A stretch of 40,542 bases of DNA from Candidatus Bathyarchaeota archaeon (GCA_026014585.1 JAOZIA010000015.1:1-40542); one strand, 5' to 3'. Shown: positions 26,009 through 35,719, counted from the first letter of the stretch. The notes: generated from the sequence alone by a model not told the origin. Translations and numbers: made by a program.

Positions 26009-27661
26009 ATGTCTAAGCAGAAAGTTATTGTTTGTCTACTACTTTTTTTATTTTTCATAGAAATCTCAGGTGTTTTTGAGGTTTCTGGCTCATTTAATTA
26101 TGATTCGTCTGTATCCTGGGGTTTTGATAATAATACCTACCTAACTTTTGGTCAAGATGTAGATTTAGCCTATGTTCCACAAAAAGGCAGTATATACAAC
26201 AGCGCCTTAGTAGGTAACTGGGCAATGGACGAAACAAGTGGTACACTAGTAACAGATAGTTCTGGTAACGGTAATAATGGAACTGCAATAAACACGATTA
26301 TTGTGCCTGGTAAATATGGAAACGCTCGGTACTTTAACAACTCTGGTGCCATTGTAGTGAGTGACTCTGAATCTTTAAAGCTGAATTTAACAGGCTTTTC
26401 TTTGAGTGCTACTGTAAAATTAGATGAGGATGCTGGAACTCTGAGAACAGTTCTTAGAAAGGGAATCACTGGTTATAACCCATATTATTGTCTACGGGTG
26501 AATGCTGAAAATAAGGTGGAGTTTATTTTAAGAGATGCCCCCGAACCTGCTCATAGCTACACCCTCACTACTGCAATTGTGCTTCCAGCAAATGAATGGG
26601 TGACAATTTCAGTTACTTACAACTATACTTCTAAATGGTGTTATCTTTACATAAATGGTGAGTCTACTGCTCAGATGCACGCTGTTGATTTGGGTGATTT
26701 TAGCAGTGATAAAAGTTTTGCAATTGGTCAAGCTTCCGATGTAGCTGTTCAACATTTTAAAGGTAGTATCGATGAAGTTAAAATATACAATAAACCTTTG
26801 AGTGCTGATGAAATCTTCTTGTTATATACTGAGCCAGATCCTGCAATTCTGACCAACTATTACAATTTTGTTGATGCAAATACTGAAGCTGCAATGGTTA
26901 TACATGTGCAAAGTTTGGCAGATGATTTTTCCAATTCATGTTTTGTTAACTGCACTGACTTTTTTACTGATAACAAATTAATTTTTATTGCAAACGGAAG
27001 TGTAACTGTAAATGTTTGGACAACTTTTGGAAAACCATTTTTTACATCAGGAATCTGGAACAGTGAGAACTATACTATAACCCTGGCACTTGATGACGCA
27101 TCTAATGGAATAATAAGTTGGGTTTCATGTTCCCCTGTTGCTTCAAATATGTCCGTGACTTCAACTTATTCAGGTTGTAACTCGACATTTTCTGTTCTAT
27201 GGACTGATACTCTGGGTTTAACGAATGGTGGCGGATACATTTTTAGCACAAACAATACTGGACATTGGGTAAACGCGACTTGGTCAGCGTTTATTTCAAA
27301 TCCTGACTGGGGCAACGTTACTTTGACTTTAAATAATACTGTTGATGTAATCGTTAGCTTCCGCGAATATGCTAATAACTCGTTAGGTATATGGAATGCT
27401 TCAGAAATTTACTCGATTAAAACAATTGCTTCCAACATACTTCCTACTTCTACTCCTAATCCTACGTCTACTCCAACTCCAACATTTTCTACATCAACGC
27501 CCCCTTCTCCAACGCCTTCTCCAAATCAAGAACTAATCAGTATGCTCTCAAAACAGGTTATTCTGTTAGTTGCAGTTATGATTGCCGTTTTTCTCGTCTT
27601 TTTTGTTTCCTTTAAGAGAGGTATAATAAAGATTGAAATTGTGGATAACGCAGGCTTGTAA
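26009..27661 (+). CDS. Secreted, membrane-anchored LamG-like protein
   Basis: About 550 residues. A signal or anchor helix (VIVCLLLFLFFIEISGVF) is followed by a LamG/concanavalin-like domain (about 45-265): LVGNWAMDETSGTLVTDSSG, GNARYFNNSG and GSIDEVKIYNKPLSADEI are hallmarks of that jelly-roll, which binds carbohydrate or mediates adhesion. A second beta-rich region (270-470) is dense in NxS/T sequons. Then come a Thr/Ser/Pro linker (about 478-507), one membrane helix and a short basic tail, so the domains face outward. ATG 26009 was chosen over GTG 25994. It is probably a glycosylated surface protein, possibly a target of the locus. Confidence 0.8.
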   Translation: MSKQKVIVCLLLFLFFIEISGVFEVSGSFNYDSSVSWGFDNNTYLTFGQDVDLAYVPQKGSIYNSALVGNWAMDETSGTLVTDSSGNGNNGTAINTIIVPGKYGNARYFNNSGAIVVSDSESLKLNLTGFSLSATVKLDEDAGTLRTVLRKGITGYNPYYCLRVNAENKVEFILRDAPEPAHSYTLTTAIVLPANEWVTISVTYNYTSKWCYLYINGESTAQMHAVDLGDFSSDKSFAIGQASDVAVQHFKGSIDEVKIYNKPLSADEIFLLYTEPDPAILTNYYNFVDANTEAAMVIHVQSLADDFSNSCFVNCTDFFTDNKLIFIANGSVTVNVWTTFGKPFFTSGIWNSENYTITLALDDASNGIISWVSCSPVASNMSVTSTYSGCNSTFSVLWTDTLGLTNGGGYIFSTNNTGHWVNATWSAFISNPDWGNVTLTLNNTVDVIVSFREYANNSLGIWNASEIYSIKTIASNILPTSTPNPTSTPTPTFSTSTPPSPTPSPNQELISMLSKQVILLVAVMIAVFLVFFVSFKRGIIKIEIVDNAGL

Positions 27662-27793
27662 ACTCGACTGCAAAAGTGCTTTAGCCTGATTGAAAACGAT
27701 ATTCGTGGTAGCCGTGAATGGGAAAATGGTTTGACTTTTTACCGTAAATAATAAACCTCTCCTTTTTAATTCTTGTAGTTCACAAAGGCCAAT

Positions 27794-29380
27794 ATGATGA
27801 GCAAAACTAAAGACGTTGCTAAAGTTTCAGCAAAGGGTAGCTTTCATATGTTTTGGGGGCTAGTTGTTTCAACCCTGATTTCGTCAATTGGAACTATATT
27901 TATTGCTAGGCTTCTAGGCTCAGATTTGTATGGTTTATACACTATTGTGTTGACGGTTCCACCCATTTTTCAAGTTTTGAGGGATTGGGGTGTGAATTCT
28001 GCTATGGTTCGTTTTGTGGCTCAGTATCGTGCGGAGGGTAGGGTTGATGAGGTTCGTAGTGTCTTTTTGACTGGTGTTTTGTTTGAGGTTACTGCTGGGT
28101 TGGTGTTGTCTTTGTTTTCGTTTGTTTCAGCGGATTTTCTAGCAACTGTTATTTTCCATCGTCCATTAATTGCTCCACTTATCCAAATTGTTTCTTTTGC
28201 CATATTCGCAAGTGGTTTAATTTCAGCAGCTACTGCAGCTTTCACAGGGTATGACAGGCTAGAACTTAACAGTGTAATGCTCATATTTCAGAATATTTTC
28301 AAAACCGCAATTGTAATAATATTGGTGTTTTTAGGTTTTGGTACTTCTGGAGCTACAGTAGGTTATACAATTGGTACGTTTATAGCGGCTTTAATTGGGT
28401 TATCTTTAATTGGTATTATCTATAGAAAGCTTCCTAAACCCTTCTCTCGTAAGCTTGAAATCAAAGCATACTTCACCGCTATGTTAACTTATTGTTTGCC
28501 TCTGTCTTTAGCAACTATTATACTATCGCTCCTTCCCAGATTTTACGCATTTTTGTTACCAATTTATTACATAACAGATAATGTGCAGATTGGTAACTAT
28601 GGTGTAGCCATGAATTTTGTAATTTTGATTTCTTTTGTTATTACTCCTATTGCCACTATGATGTTTCCCGCTTTTTCTAAATTGGACGCAAAGAGGGACC
28701 ATGAGTCATTGAGAAATATTTTTCAGTTCTCGGTGAAATATGGTTCATTGTTAGTGGTCCCCGTAACTGTTATAGTAATGAGTTTATCTGAACCCGCTGT
28801 AGCAACACTTTTTGGACCCACATATACTACTGCTGGTATCTTTCTTGCTTTGTTTGCAATTCAATATTTATATGTAATTTTTGGAAACCTGAGTTTGTCC
28901 GCTTTACTAAATGGTCAAGGTCAAACAAGTTTTACTTTAAAGATGGCTTTATTGACCGGGTTGATTGGTTTTCCATTGGGGTATTTTTCTATAATGTCTT
29001 TCGGGGTTTTTGGTCTTATTTTTACTACCATAATTTCCAGCGCGCCTAGTCTTATTATGGGGCTTGTTTTCATTAAACGAACTTATAGTATAACGTTGGA
29101 TTGGGGTTCATCTTTACGTATCTTTCTTTCGTCTGCGGTTGCTGGGGCCATAACTTATTTTGTAGTTTCTTGGTTGCCTTTTGCTGCTTGGATTAGATTA
29201 TTGTTGGGTGTAATTTTGTTTTTCGTGGTTTTGGTACCTGCATTGTTGTTGTCACGCTCTGTAACTAAAGTTGATATTGTAAACTTGAAGGTGATGACAA
29301 GTGGATTGGGTGCGTTGAGTGTGCCAGTTTGTAGAGTTCTTAGTTTGCTTGAGCGGATAATGACTTTGCTAAAATTATAA
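27794..29380 (+). CDS. Lipid-linked oligosaccharide flippase, MOP/Wzx family, copy 1
   Basis: 528 residues with 12-14 membrane segments, fitting the polysaccharide-transport branch of the MOP superfamily that moves lipid-linked glycans outward. Recognisable stretches are KVSAKGSFHMFWGL at the N-terminus, ARLLGSDLYGLYTIV (about 39-53), WGVNSAMVRFVAQYRAEG (65-82) and NGQGQTSFTLKMALLTGL. The copy at 32176 is its paralog, with strong similarity along the whole length. It follows the LamG-like gene by 132 bp without a clear promoter. Confidence 0.9.
   Translation: MMSKTKDVAKVSAKGSFHMFWGLVVSTLISSIGTIFIARLLGSDLYGLYTIVLTVPPIFQVLRDWGVNSAMVRFVAQYRAEGRVDEVRSVFLTGVLFEVTAGLVLSLFSFVSADFLATVIFHRPLIAPLIQIVSFAIFASGLISAATAAFTGYDRLELNSVMLIFQNIFKTAIVIILVFLGFGTSGATVGYTIGTFIAALIGLSLIGIIYRKLPKPFSRKLEIKAYFTAMLTYCLPLSLATIILSLLPRFYAFLLPIYYITDNVQIGNYGVAMNFVILISFVITPIATMMFPAFSKLDAKRDHESLRNIFQFSVKYGSLLVVPVTVIVMSLSEPAVATLFGPTYTTAGIFLALFAIQYLYVIFGNLSLSALLNGQGQTSFTLKMALLTGLIGFPLGYFSIMSFGVFGLIFTTIISSAPSLIMGLVFIKRTYSITLDWGSSLRIFLSSAVAGAITYFVVSWLPFAAWIRLLLGVILFFVVLVPALLLSRSVTKVDIVNLKVMTSGLGALSVPVCRVLSLLERIMTLLKL
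27969..28071 (+). repeat. 103-bp tract identical in both flippase genes, copy 1
   Basis: Bases 27969-28071 are identical to 32348-32450, offset 4379. Flanking sequence of the two genes differs at many positions, including synonymous ones, so the tract stands out as a patch of recent conversion or strong constraint. Confidence 0.9.
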
Positions 29381-29542
29381 ACGGTAAATTTTCATATCAG
29401 AATAAACATGCCATTTTATAGTTGATTGTTGTTTTGATTGGTTGAACTGGTTGGCAAGTACCAAAACAACATCACAAAAAATGAGTTAAGGTTTTTTTAA
29501 AACTTAATATTGCTCCGTTTAGTGTTGTTAGGTTTGATTAAT

Positions 29543-30586
29543 ATGAAGAAAGCTTTCCTAACAGGTGTTACTGGTCAGGATGGTTCTTATCTTTCAGAGT
29601 TTTTGCTTTCCAAAGGTTATGAAGTGCATGGAATAATTCGTAGGGCAAGCACATTTAATACAAGTAGGATTGATCACGTTTATGTGGACCCTCATGACCC
29701 CAATGCACGCTTCTTTCTTCATCATGGGGACCTTTCTGATTCAGAGCAAATAGCAAATATACTTTATAATGTAAAGCCTGATGAAGTTTATCATTTGGCG
29801 GCGCAAAGTCACGTTAAGGTTAGTTTTAGTATGCCTGAATATACTGGTAACGTTACCGCCCTTGGTACGACTAGAATTTTAGAGACCATTCGACGTAGTG
29901 GTAATCATGGGAAATTTTATCAGGCTTCAAGCAGTGAAATGTTTGGTCGTGTGCCTTCGCCTCAAAATGAGGAAAGTAATTTTAGTCCTACTAGTCCTTA
30001 TGCAACAGCAAAAGTCTACGCATTTTGGATGACAAAGAATTACCGTTTGGGCTATAATATGTTTGCCTGCAATGGCATTCTTTTTAACCACGAATCTCCC
30101 CGTAGAGGCGAAATATTTGTTACAAGAAAGATCACAATGGCTATTGCTAATATTCTTGCAAAAAAGCAACAGTTTCTTTACCTCGGCAATCTTGAGCCTA
30201 AACGGGATTGGGGTTATGCGCCTGAATATGTTGAAGTAATGTGGAAAATTCTTCAGATGGACAAACCAGATGATTTTGTAGTTGGTACAGGTGAGCAACA
30301 TTCTGTACAAGAGTTCGTTGAAGAAGCATTTTCGTATGCAGGCATGAACTGGGATAAATACGTTAAAGTTGATCAGAAATACTATAGACCTACTGAAACA
30401 GAGGATCTAGCTGCTGATTCAAGAAAAATCCGTAAGGTCCTCGGATGGAAACCTAAAATTCAGTTTAAAGACCTGATTAAAGTAATGGTTGATGCGGACA
30501 TGCGTAAAGTTGGGTTAACGCCGATTGGTGAAGGCGATGAAATTTTAAACAAAAAATTTCCAGATAGATGGTGGAAGGTAGATTGA
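29543..30586 (+). CDS. gmd: GDP-mannose 4,6-dehydratase
   Basis: Converts GDP-mannose to GDP-4-keto-6-deoxymannose, the precursor of GDP-fucose, rhamnose or perosamine. About 347 residues from ATG 29543. It shows [18 protein letters not shown] (5-22) for [17 protein letters not shown] (33-45), [17 protein letters not shown] (129-135) and the catalytic YATAK (Tyr153, Lys157), followed by [13 protein letters not shown], all signatures of Gmd. It overlaps the next gene by TTGA, and that neighbour carries out the expected next step. An in-frame start upstream at 29510 would add a non-conserved peptide. Confidence 0.96.
   Translation: MKKAFLTGVTGQDGSYLSEFLLSKGYEVHGIIRRASTFNTSRIDHVYVDPHDPNARFFLHHGDLSDSEQIANILYNVKPDEVYHLAAQSHVKVSFSMPEYTGNVTALGTTRILETIRRSGNHGKFYQASSSEMFGRVPSPQNEESNFSPTSPYATAKVYAFWMTKNYRLGYNMFACNGILFNHESPRRGEIFVTRKITMAIANILAKKQQFLYLGNLEPKRDWGYAPEYVEVMWKILQMDKPDDFVVGTGEQHSVQEFVEEAFSYAGMNWDKYVKVDQKYYRPTETEDLAADSRKIRKVLGWKPKIQFKDLIKVMVDADMRKVGLTPIGEGDEILNKKFPDRWWKVD
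30570..30574 (+). promoter_or_regulatory. Ribosome binding site for the TTG start at 30583
   Basis: GGTGG lies eight bases before TTG 30583. The in-frame ATG at 30568 overlaps it and would add a short tail inside gmd, so the TTG overlapping the gmd stop is preferred. Confidence 0.45.
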
Positions 30587-31524
30587 GTAGTTTCTGGGAA
30601 GATAAAACTGTGCTTTTAACTGGTGGGGCTGGTTTTTTAGGTTCCCATATAGTTGATAATTTGGTTAACAAGCGTGGTGTTGCAAGAAGTCAGATAGTTA
30701 TTCCTAGAAGTAGCACTACTGATTTGCGGTCGTGGGACAATTGCTTGAATGTGGTTAAAAATGTTGATGTTATTATTCATTTAGCTGCAAGAGTGGGCGG
30801 AATAGGTTTTAACCAGAAATATCCTGGGACACTATTTTATGATAACATCATGATGGGTGCTAATTTAATGGAAGCTTCCCGAGTTGCTAACGTGAAAAAA
30901 TTTGTTCAAGTTGGTACCGTATGTGCTTACCCAAAATTTACACCCATCCCTTTCAAAGAAGATGACCTCTGGAATGGTTATCCTGAAGAAACAAATGCTC
31001 CCTACGGTATCGCTAAAAAGGCCCTATTGGTTATGGCGCAAGCCTACAGGCAACAGTACGGTATGAACATAATCTATTTGCTTCCTGTGAACCTTTATGG
31101 ACCTAAAGATAATTTTAAGCCTGAATCTTCCCATGTTATTCCTGCACTTATCCGAAAATTTGTTGACGCTGTGGAAAGCAACCAAAAACAAGTTGTCGTG
31201 TGGGGAACAGGCAAAGCTTCCCGTGAGTTTCTGTATGCAAAGGATGCTGCTGAAGGAATAGTTGCGGCAGCTGAAAAATATGATAAACCAGCCCCTGTAA
31301 ACCTTGGTGCAGGAAAGGAAATAACCATAAAAGAACTGGTGAATCTTATCGGTAAACTAACAGGGTTCAACGGTGAAATAGTCTGGGACACTTCAAGACC
31401 TGATGGGCAACCACGACGATGCTTGGATATTACAAGAGCGCGTGCAGAGTTTGGTTTTGAAGCAAAAACTGACCTTATTGAAGGTTTACAGGAAACCATT
31501 GGGTGGTACAGAAAACAAAGTTAG
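30583..31524 (+). CDS. GDP-L-fucose-synthase-like epimerase/reductase
   Basis: Extended SDR enzyme of about 313 residues, expected to convert the Gmd product by 3,5-epimerisation and 4-reduction to GDP-L-fucose or a related 6-deoxyhexose. [13 protein letters not shown] (10-22) binds [14 protein letters not shown] (68-77) and VGTVCAYPK (110-118) match the AAKVGGI and SSCIYP segments of Fcl; YGIAK (141-145) is catalytic; NLYGPKDNF follows. The order gmd-fcl is the classical pairing. A GDP-6-deoxy-mannose reductase of different stereochemistry is the alternative. Its stop overlaps that of the convergent Nudix gene. Confidence 0.87.
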   Translation: MSSFWEDKTVLLTGGAGFLGSHIVDNLVNKRGVARSQIVIPRSSTTDLRSWDNCLNVVKNVDVIIHLAARVGGIGFNQKYPGTLFYDNIMMGANLMEASRVANVKKFVQVGTVCAYPKFTPIPFKEDDLWNGYPEETNAPYGIAKKALLVMAQAYRQQYGMNIIYLLPVNLYGPKDNFKPESSHVIPALIRKFVDAVESNQKQVVVWGTGKASREFLYAKDAAEGIVAAAEKYDKPAPVNLGAGKEITIKELVNLIGKLTGFNGEIVWDTSRPDGQPRRCLDITRARAEFGFEAKTDLIEGLQETIGWYRKQS

Positions 31525-31967
31525 CTTCTAATGCTCTCTTTGCAGTCCTTAATGACTTCCAGCAGGTACTGGTGCAACGGTACAGTGTTTTCTTTTAAGA
31601 ACACATATTCCGAATGTTCATCATTGAGAATTATTTTTGTTCCTTTACACTTGCATAAATATGCTATCGTGATGTCGTGACGTTGAGGAAACACCCTTGA
31701 GTAAACATTAATCAGCTTGCACTGAGTTACTTCAAGTCCTGTTTCTTCCTTGATTTCCCTGCGCAAAGCATCTTCTATTAGTTCTCCTTTTTTTATTCTG
31801 CCACCTGGAAGCCACCATTCGCCTTTGGCCGGTTCGTTGTTTCTTTTCAAAAAAAGAAACGCGCCTTCTATTTCTATGGCGGCTTCAACAGAAACGATTG
31901 GTAACAGTTGCGTTATCTGATTGTATAATTCTGAAGGGATAAAATTACTTTCATCAGACGTAACCAT
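31521..31967 (-). CDS. Nudix hydrolase, possibly acting on a nucleotide sugar
   Basis: 148 residues. The Nudix box is complete (55-78): GGRIKKGE, then [10 protein letters not shown], with the metal-binding Glu residues 71, 74 and 75. The WWLPGGR lead-in and a location next to gmd and fcl resemble the GDP-mannose mannosyl hydrolase group, which cleaves GDP-mannose and often sits in such clusters; that group usually has a modified box, so the substrate call is inference. Encoded opposite to the cluster, with its own promoter at about 32001. It may set the GDP-sugar pool or clean up damaged nucleotides. Confidence 0.87.
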   Translation of the reverse strand: MVTSDESNFIPSELYNQITQLLPIVSVEAAIEIEGAFLFLKRNNEPAKGEWWLPGGRIKKGELIEDALRREIKEETGLEVTQCKLINVYSRVFPQRHDITIAYLCKCKGTKIILNDEHSEYVFLKENTVPLHQYLLEVIKDCKESIRS

Positions 31968-31995
31968 GTTTTTCTCTCTTTTTTCTTCCTAATCT

Positions 31996-32006
31996 ACATA
32001 TAAAAA
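31996..32006 (-). promoter_or_regulatory. TATA element for the Nudix gene
   Basis: On the minus strand this reads TTTTTATATGT, centred about 34 bases before ATG 31967. A transcript starting near 31976 would have a very short leader containing a purine-rich stretch (AGGAAGAAAA). Confidence 0.5.
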
Positions 32007-32175
32007 TTTTATCATCACTCTATTTTTGACGGCGCTGTTTTGTTTAATTATCAACGAGCTTACAATCAAGCTGTTAGGTTTTCGCATTTCTGTGCCGCTT
32101 TACATCGTTTTTTTACCCCAAACAATAAACCCTTCTTTGAAACAAAAAGATACATTTACATTGGAATAATGTGAC

Positions 32176-33759
32176 ATGAGCAAAGTTGAGGATATCGCTA
32201 AGGTTTCAGCGAAGGGCAGTTTCCATGTGCTTTGGGGTTTGATTGTTTCAACCCTGATTTCGTCAATTGGAGCCATATTTATTGCTAGGCTTCTAGGCTC
32301 AGACCTGTATGGGTTATACACTATAGTGATAACGGCTCCATTATTGATTCAAGTTTTGAGGGATTGGGGTGTGAATTCTGCTATGGTTCGTTTTGTGGCT
32401 CAGTATCGTGCGGAGGGTAGGGTTGATGAGGTTCGTAGTGTCTTTTTGACCGGTGTCTTATTTGAAGTGGTAATGGGGCTGGTGCTTTCAATATTTTCGT
32501 TTGTTTCAGCGGATTTTCTAGCAACGGTGGTCTTTAATCGTCCCGTTATTGCTCCATTCATTCAGCTTGTTTCTTTTTCTATACTTGCAAATAGTTTAGT
32601 GGTGGCGTCTACTGTGGCTTTCACGGGATACGACCGCTTAGAGCTTAACAGTGTTATGTTGATTTTCCAAAGTGTTTTTAGAACTGCAATTATGATTGCT
32701 TTAGTGGCTTTGGGTTTTGGGGTTGCTGGCGCTTCAATAGGCTATACGGTTAGCGCGTTTGTTGCAGGTTTAGTTGGTGTGGCATTAATTGGTGTTATTT
32801 ACAGGCGGCTTCCTAAACCTTTTTCGCAGAAATTAGAAATCAAGGCGTACTTTACGGCAATATTTTCATATTGCTTGCCCTTATCTTTGGCTACAATTAT
32901 AACTGTGTTGCTTCCACAATTTTACGCTTTTCTATTGCCTATTCATTATGCTGCAGACAACGTACAAATCGGCAACTATGGCGTCGCTATAAATTTTGTG
33001 GTTCTTATAGCGTTTTTTATTACACCTATTAGTACTATGATGTTTCCGGCTTTTTCTAAATTAGATCCAAGAAGGGATCAGGAATCTCTTAGGAACATTT
33101 TCAGTTTTTCAGTTAAATATGGCTCTTTACTTGTGGTGCCCGTAACAGCCTTAGTTATGTGTCTTTCTGAACCTGCTGTGGCAACATTATTTGGCAATAC
33201 TTACAATACTGCTGGGCTTTTTCTTGCATTGTTTGCAATTCAATATTTGTATATCGCTTTTGGGCACCTTATTTTGCCTTCTCTTTTAAATGGTCAAGGT
33301 CAAACAAGTTTTACTTTACGAATGGCCCTGCTAACTGGGTTGATTGGTTTTCCTTTAGGTTACGGTTTGATAATGCTTTTTGGGGTTTTAGGTTTGATTT
33401 TAGCTATGTTGGTGTCGAATTTGCCTAGCCTTTTTATGGGCCTGAATTTTGTTAAGAAAACTTATGGTGCAACTGTAGATTGGAGAGCTTCTGTGTGTAT
33501 TCTTCTTTCATCTGGTGTTGCTGCTGTCGTGACGTACTTTATGGTTTCTTGGTTGCCTTTTGCTGCTTGGATTGAGTTGCTGTTGGGTGTATTGGTATTT
33601 GTCGTGGTTTTGGTTCCTGCACTACTGTTTTCGCGGTCTGTTACAAAAGAGGATATTGCTAACTTGAAGTTAATTGTTGAAGGACTCGGCGTTCTTGGTA
33701 GATTGATTAGTAGACTGCTTGCTTTTCTTGAACGGGTAATGACTTTTATGAACTTATAA
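32176..33759 (+). CDS. Lipid-linked oligosaccharide flippase, MOP/Wzx family, copy 2
   Basis: 527 residues, one fewer than copy 1, with the same 12-14-helix layout and nearly the same N-terminus (KVSAKGSFHVLWGLIVSTLI). Differences spread through the middle and C-terminal helices while ends, loops and motifs such as NGQGQTSFTL are kept, so it is an older duplication rather than an assembly copy. A 103-bp tract is nonetheless identical. The two flippases may export different glycan units, or one may be a spare. It starts a second rightward block downstream of the inserted Nudix gene. Confidence 0.9.
   Translation: MSKVEDIAKVSAKGSFHVLWGLIVSTLISSIGAIFIARLLGSDLYGLYTIVITAPLLIQVLRDWGVNSAMVRFVAQYRAEGRVDEVRSVFLTGVLFEVVMGLVLSIFSFVSADFLATVVFNRPVIAPFIQLVSFSILANSLVVASTVAFTGYDRLELNSVMLIFQSVFRTAIMIALVALGFGVAGASIGYTVSAFVAGLVGVALIGVIYRRLPKPFSQKLEIKAYFTAIFSYCLPLSLATIITVLLPQFYAFLLPIHYAADNVQIGNYGVAINFVVLIAFFITPISTMMFPAFSKLDPRRDQESLRNIFSFSVKYGSLLVVPVTALVMCLSEPAVATLFGNTYNTAGLFLALFAIQYLYIAFGHLILPSLLNGQGQTSFTLRMALLTGLIGFPLGYGLIMLFGVLGLILAMLVSNLPSLFMGLNFVKKTYGATVDWRASVCILLSSGVAAVVTYFMVSWLPFAAWIELLLGVLVFVVVLVPALLFSRSVTKEDIANLKLIVEGLGVLGRLISRLLAFLERVMTFMNL
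32348..32450 (+). repeat. 103-bp tract identical in both flippase genes, copy 2
   Basis: Identical to 27969-28071. It encodes the segment VLRDWGVNSAMVRFVAQYRA and the following VDEVRSVFLT, in the second to third membrane region of the flippase. Confidence 0.9.
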
Positions 33760-33838
33760 TAGCTAATTATTGCAATAATAGCCAATTGAGCAAGGGTTAT
33801 TAGGTTTGAGGTTGTTTCTGTTGGTTGGTTGTTAGCGC

Positions 33839-34918
33839 TTGAAAATTTTAGTAATCCTTGGAACAAGACCAGAAGTAGTCAAGTTCTCTCCAATCATACG
33901 TGAGTGTCAGCGTTTAGGTTTGGATTATTTTATTTTGCATACGGGACAGCATTACAGTTACAACATGGATAGAGTGTTTTTTGAGCAACTAAATCTTCCT
34001 GAAGCAAGCTTCAATTTGGATGTCGGATCAGGTTTCCACGGACAACAAACGGGAAAAATGCTAATTGGTATAGAAAAAATTCTGCAACAAACAAACCCTG
34101 ATGTTGTTCTTGTTCAAGGTGACACAAACACGGTTTTAGCTGGTGCTGTTGCTGCGGGAAAGCTTGACATTAAGGTTGGGCATGTGGAAGCTGGCTTGCG
34201 AAGTTATGACCGTGGTATGCCTGAAGAGGTTAATCGTGTTTTAGCTGATCATTGTTCTGATTACCTGTTTGCACCAACCGAAAAATCAAAGCAAATTCTG
34301 CTACATGAGGGTATTCCTGAAGAGAAGGTGTTTGTGGTTGGGAACACAGTTGTGGATGCTGTTTACCAAAATTTAGAGATTGCCAAAGCAAAGAGCAAAA
34401 TTCTAAATGATTTAGCTGTGGAGGAGGGGCAGTTTATGCTTGCGACTTCTCATCGTCAAGAAAACGTGGATAATAAGGAGCATTTCGCGGGTCTTATTCG
34501 TGGGTTGCAGCTTGTTCAGCAAGAGTTCAATGTTCCAATAATTTACCCCATCCATCCGCGGGCTAAAAAGCAGCTTGAACTCTTTGGCATAGACACCACG
34601 GGTTTAACGTTGGTTGAGCCTTTGGATTATTTGGCTTTTTTGCAGCTTGAGTGCAAAGCCAAACTTGTTTTGACTGATTCTGGCGGGGTTCAGGAAGAAA
34701 CTTGCATTTTGGGAGTTCCTTGTGTTACGCTTCGAGAGAATACTGAGCGTCCTGAAACTATTGATGTTGGGTCAAACATTTTGGCAGGAACGGATTCGGT
34801 TCGGATTCTTAAGGCTGCAAAAGAAGGTTTAACTAAAAGTCGGATTTGGGTCAACCCCTTTGGAGACGGAACCACTGGACAGAAAATCGTTAATGTGTTA
34901 CGTGACAATTTTTCTTAA
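33839..34918 (+). CDS. wecB: UDP-N-acetylglucosamine 2-epimerase (non-hydrolysing)
   Basis: Interconverts UDP-GlcNAc and UDP-ManNAc. 359 residues with a two-domain GT-B-like fold. Family signatures are GTRPEVVKFSPII (8-20), LHTGQHYSYNMD (33-44), VQGDTNTVLAGAVAA, GHVEAGLRSYDRGMPEE, LATSHRQENVDN, and LVLTDSGGVQEE near the UDP site. The start is TTG (TTGAAA), fixed by the conserved KILVILGTRPE N-terminus with no ATG available. With the UDP-sugar dehydrogenase at 24630 it would supply UDP-ManNAcA, although the two genes are nearly 8 kb apart. Confidence 0.95.
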   Translation: MKILVILGTRPEVVKFSPIIRECQRLGLDYFILHTGQHYSYNMDRVFFEQLNLPEASFNLDVGSGFHGQQTGKMLIGIEKILQQTNPDVVLVQGDTNTVLAGAVAAGKLDIKVGHVEAGLRSYDRGMPEEVNRVLADHCSDYLFAPTEKSKQILLHEGIPEEKVFVVGNTVVDAVYQNLEIAKAKSKILNDLAVEEGQFMLATSHRQENVDNKEHFAGLIRGLQLVQQEFNVPIIYPIHPRAKKQLELFGIDTTGLTLVEPLDYLAFLQLECKAKLVLTDSGGVQEETCILGVPCVTLRENTERPETIDVGSNILAGTDSVRILKAAKEGLTKSRIWVNPFGDGTTGQKIVNVLRDNFS

Positions 34919-34949
34919 CTCTGGCAAGTGAGAGCTTGTTTGCTCAAAG

Positions 34950-34959
34950 TTTATTAATA
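34950..34959 (+). promoter_or_regulatory. TATA-like element for the gene at 34979
   Basis: TTTATTAATA lies 20-29 bases before the ATG, the distance expected for a leaderless or nearly leaderless archaeal transcript. No ribosome binding site is visible in between. Confidence 0.4.
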
Positions 34960-34978
34960 GTTTAATATGTAAATTCTG

Positions 34979-35719
34979 ATGGCTCATAAAATGAGAGACA
35001 ATTTACGGTTTAACTCGGATATCGGTATTGTTCTTCCTACCTATTGTGAAGCAGAAAACATTTACAAATTAATCAAAGACATCCTTGCCCTCAAATTAAA
35101 TGCCTTAATCTTGGTTGTTGACGATTCCAGTCCTGATGGAACCGCACAGATTGTGCGTGAACTCCAAAAAGAATCTGATAACATTCTTCTTATCGAACGA
35201 GCTAAAAAAAATGGGTTAGGCTCAGCAATAACAGATGCCTTCAAATTTTTCTTGGCTCTGGAAAAAATGCCTAAAAAAATAATTGTTATGGATGCAGATT
35301 TTTCGCATAACCCACAACAATTGCCTTCGCTTCTGGATGGTATGGTTGAGGGTTGTGGAATAGTTATCGGTAGCCGGTACTGCAGTGGCGGCAGGATTGA
35401 GGGTTGGTCTTTTTCTCGTAAATTAATTAGCCGCATTGCAAATCGTTTGGCTAGGTCTTCTCTTAAAATAAAACTCAATGACTGCACCAGCGGCTATCGC
35501 TGTTATTCAGTGGATTTTCTTAAAGTAGCAGTTGACAGCCTGCACAGTCAAACCTACGAAATCCAAATTGAAACTGTGCGGCAAGCAAAACTCAACAATT
35601 TCAAAGTAATTGAAGTTCCTATATCTTTTGTAAATAGAAAAAGAGGCAAATCTAAACTTGCAGGCATCGAAATCCGAAGTTTTTTCCTATACATACTAAA
35701 AGCCGGCTTACACAAGTAA
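34979..35719 (+). CDS. Family 2 glycosyltransferase, dolichol-phosphate mannosyltransferase-like
   Basis: Transfers mannose or another hexose from a nucleotide donor to polyprenyl phosphate. 246 residues, catalytic domain only and without membrane helices, as in short DPM1 proteins. Motifs are IVLPTYCEAENI (17-28), VVDDSSPDGTAQ, KNGLGSAITDAF, IVMDADFSHNP (with the DAD metal site) and VIGSRYCSGGRIEGWSFSRK. CTSGYRCY and a VPISFVNRKRGKSKL segment are typical. It appears to have its own promoter and may supply Dol-P-Man for the GT-C-like proteins of the locus. Confidence 0.92.
   Translation: MAHKMRDNLRFNSDIGIVLPTYCEAENIYKLIKDILALKLNALILVVDDSSPDGTAQIVRELQKESDNILLIERAKKNGLGSAITDAFKFFLALEKMPKKIIVMDADFSHNPQQLPSLLDGMVEGCGIVIGSRYCSGGRIEGWSFSRKLISRIANRLARSSLKIKLNDCTSGYRCYSVDFLKVAVDSLHSQTYEIQIETVRQAKLNNFKVIEVPISFVNRKRGKSKLAGIEIRSFFLYILKAGLHK

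Noticed and set aside
27440..27530. Thr/Ser/Pro-coding stretch as a tandem DNA repeat or CRISPR-like array
   Set aside because: It is a low-complexity protein stalk with varied codons, not regular repeat units with spacers.
27794..33759. Second flippase as an assembly duplicate of the first
   Set aside because: The genes differ throughout at the base and protein level and are one codon different in length; only short tracts are identical.
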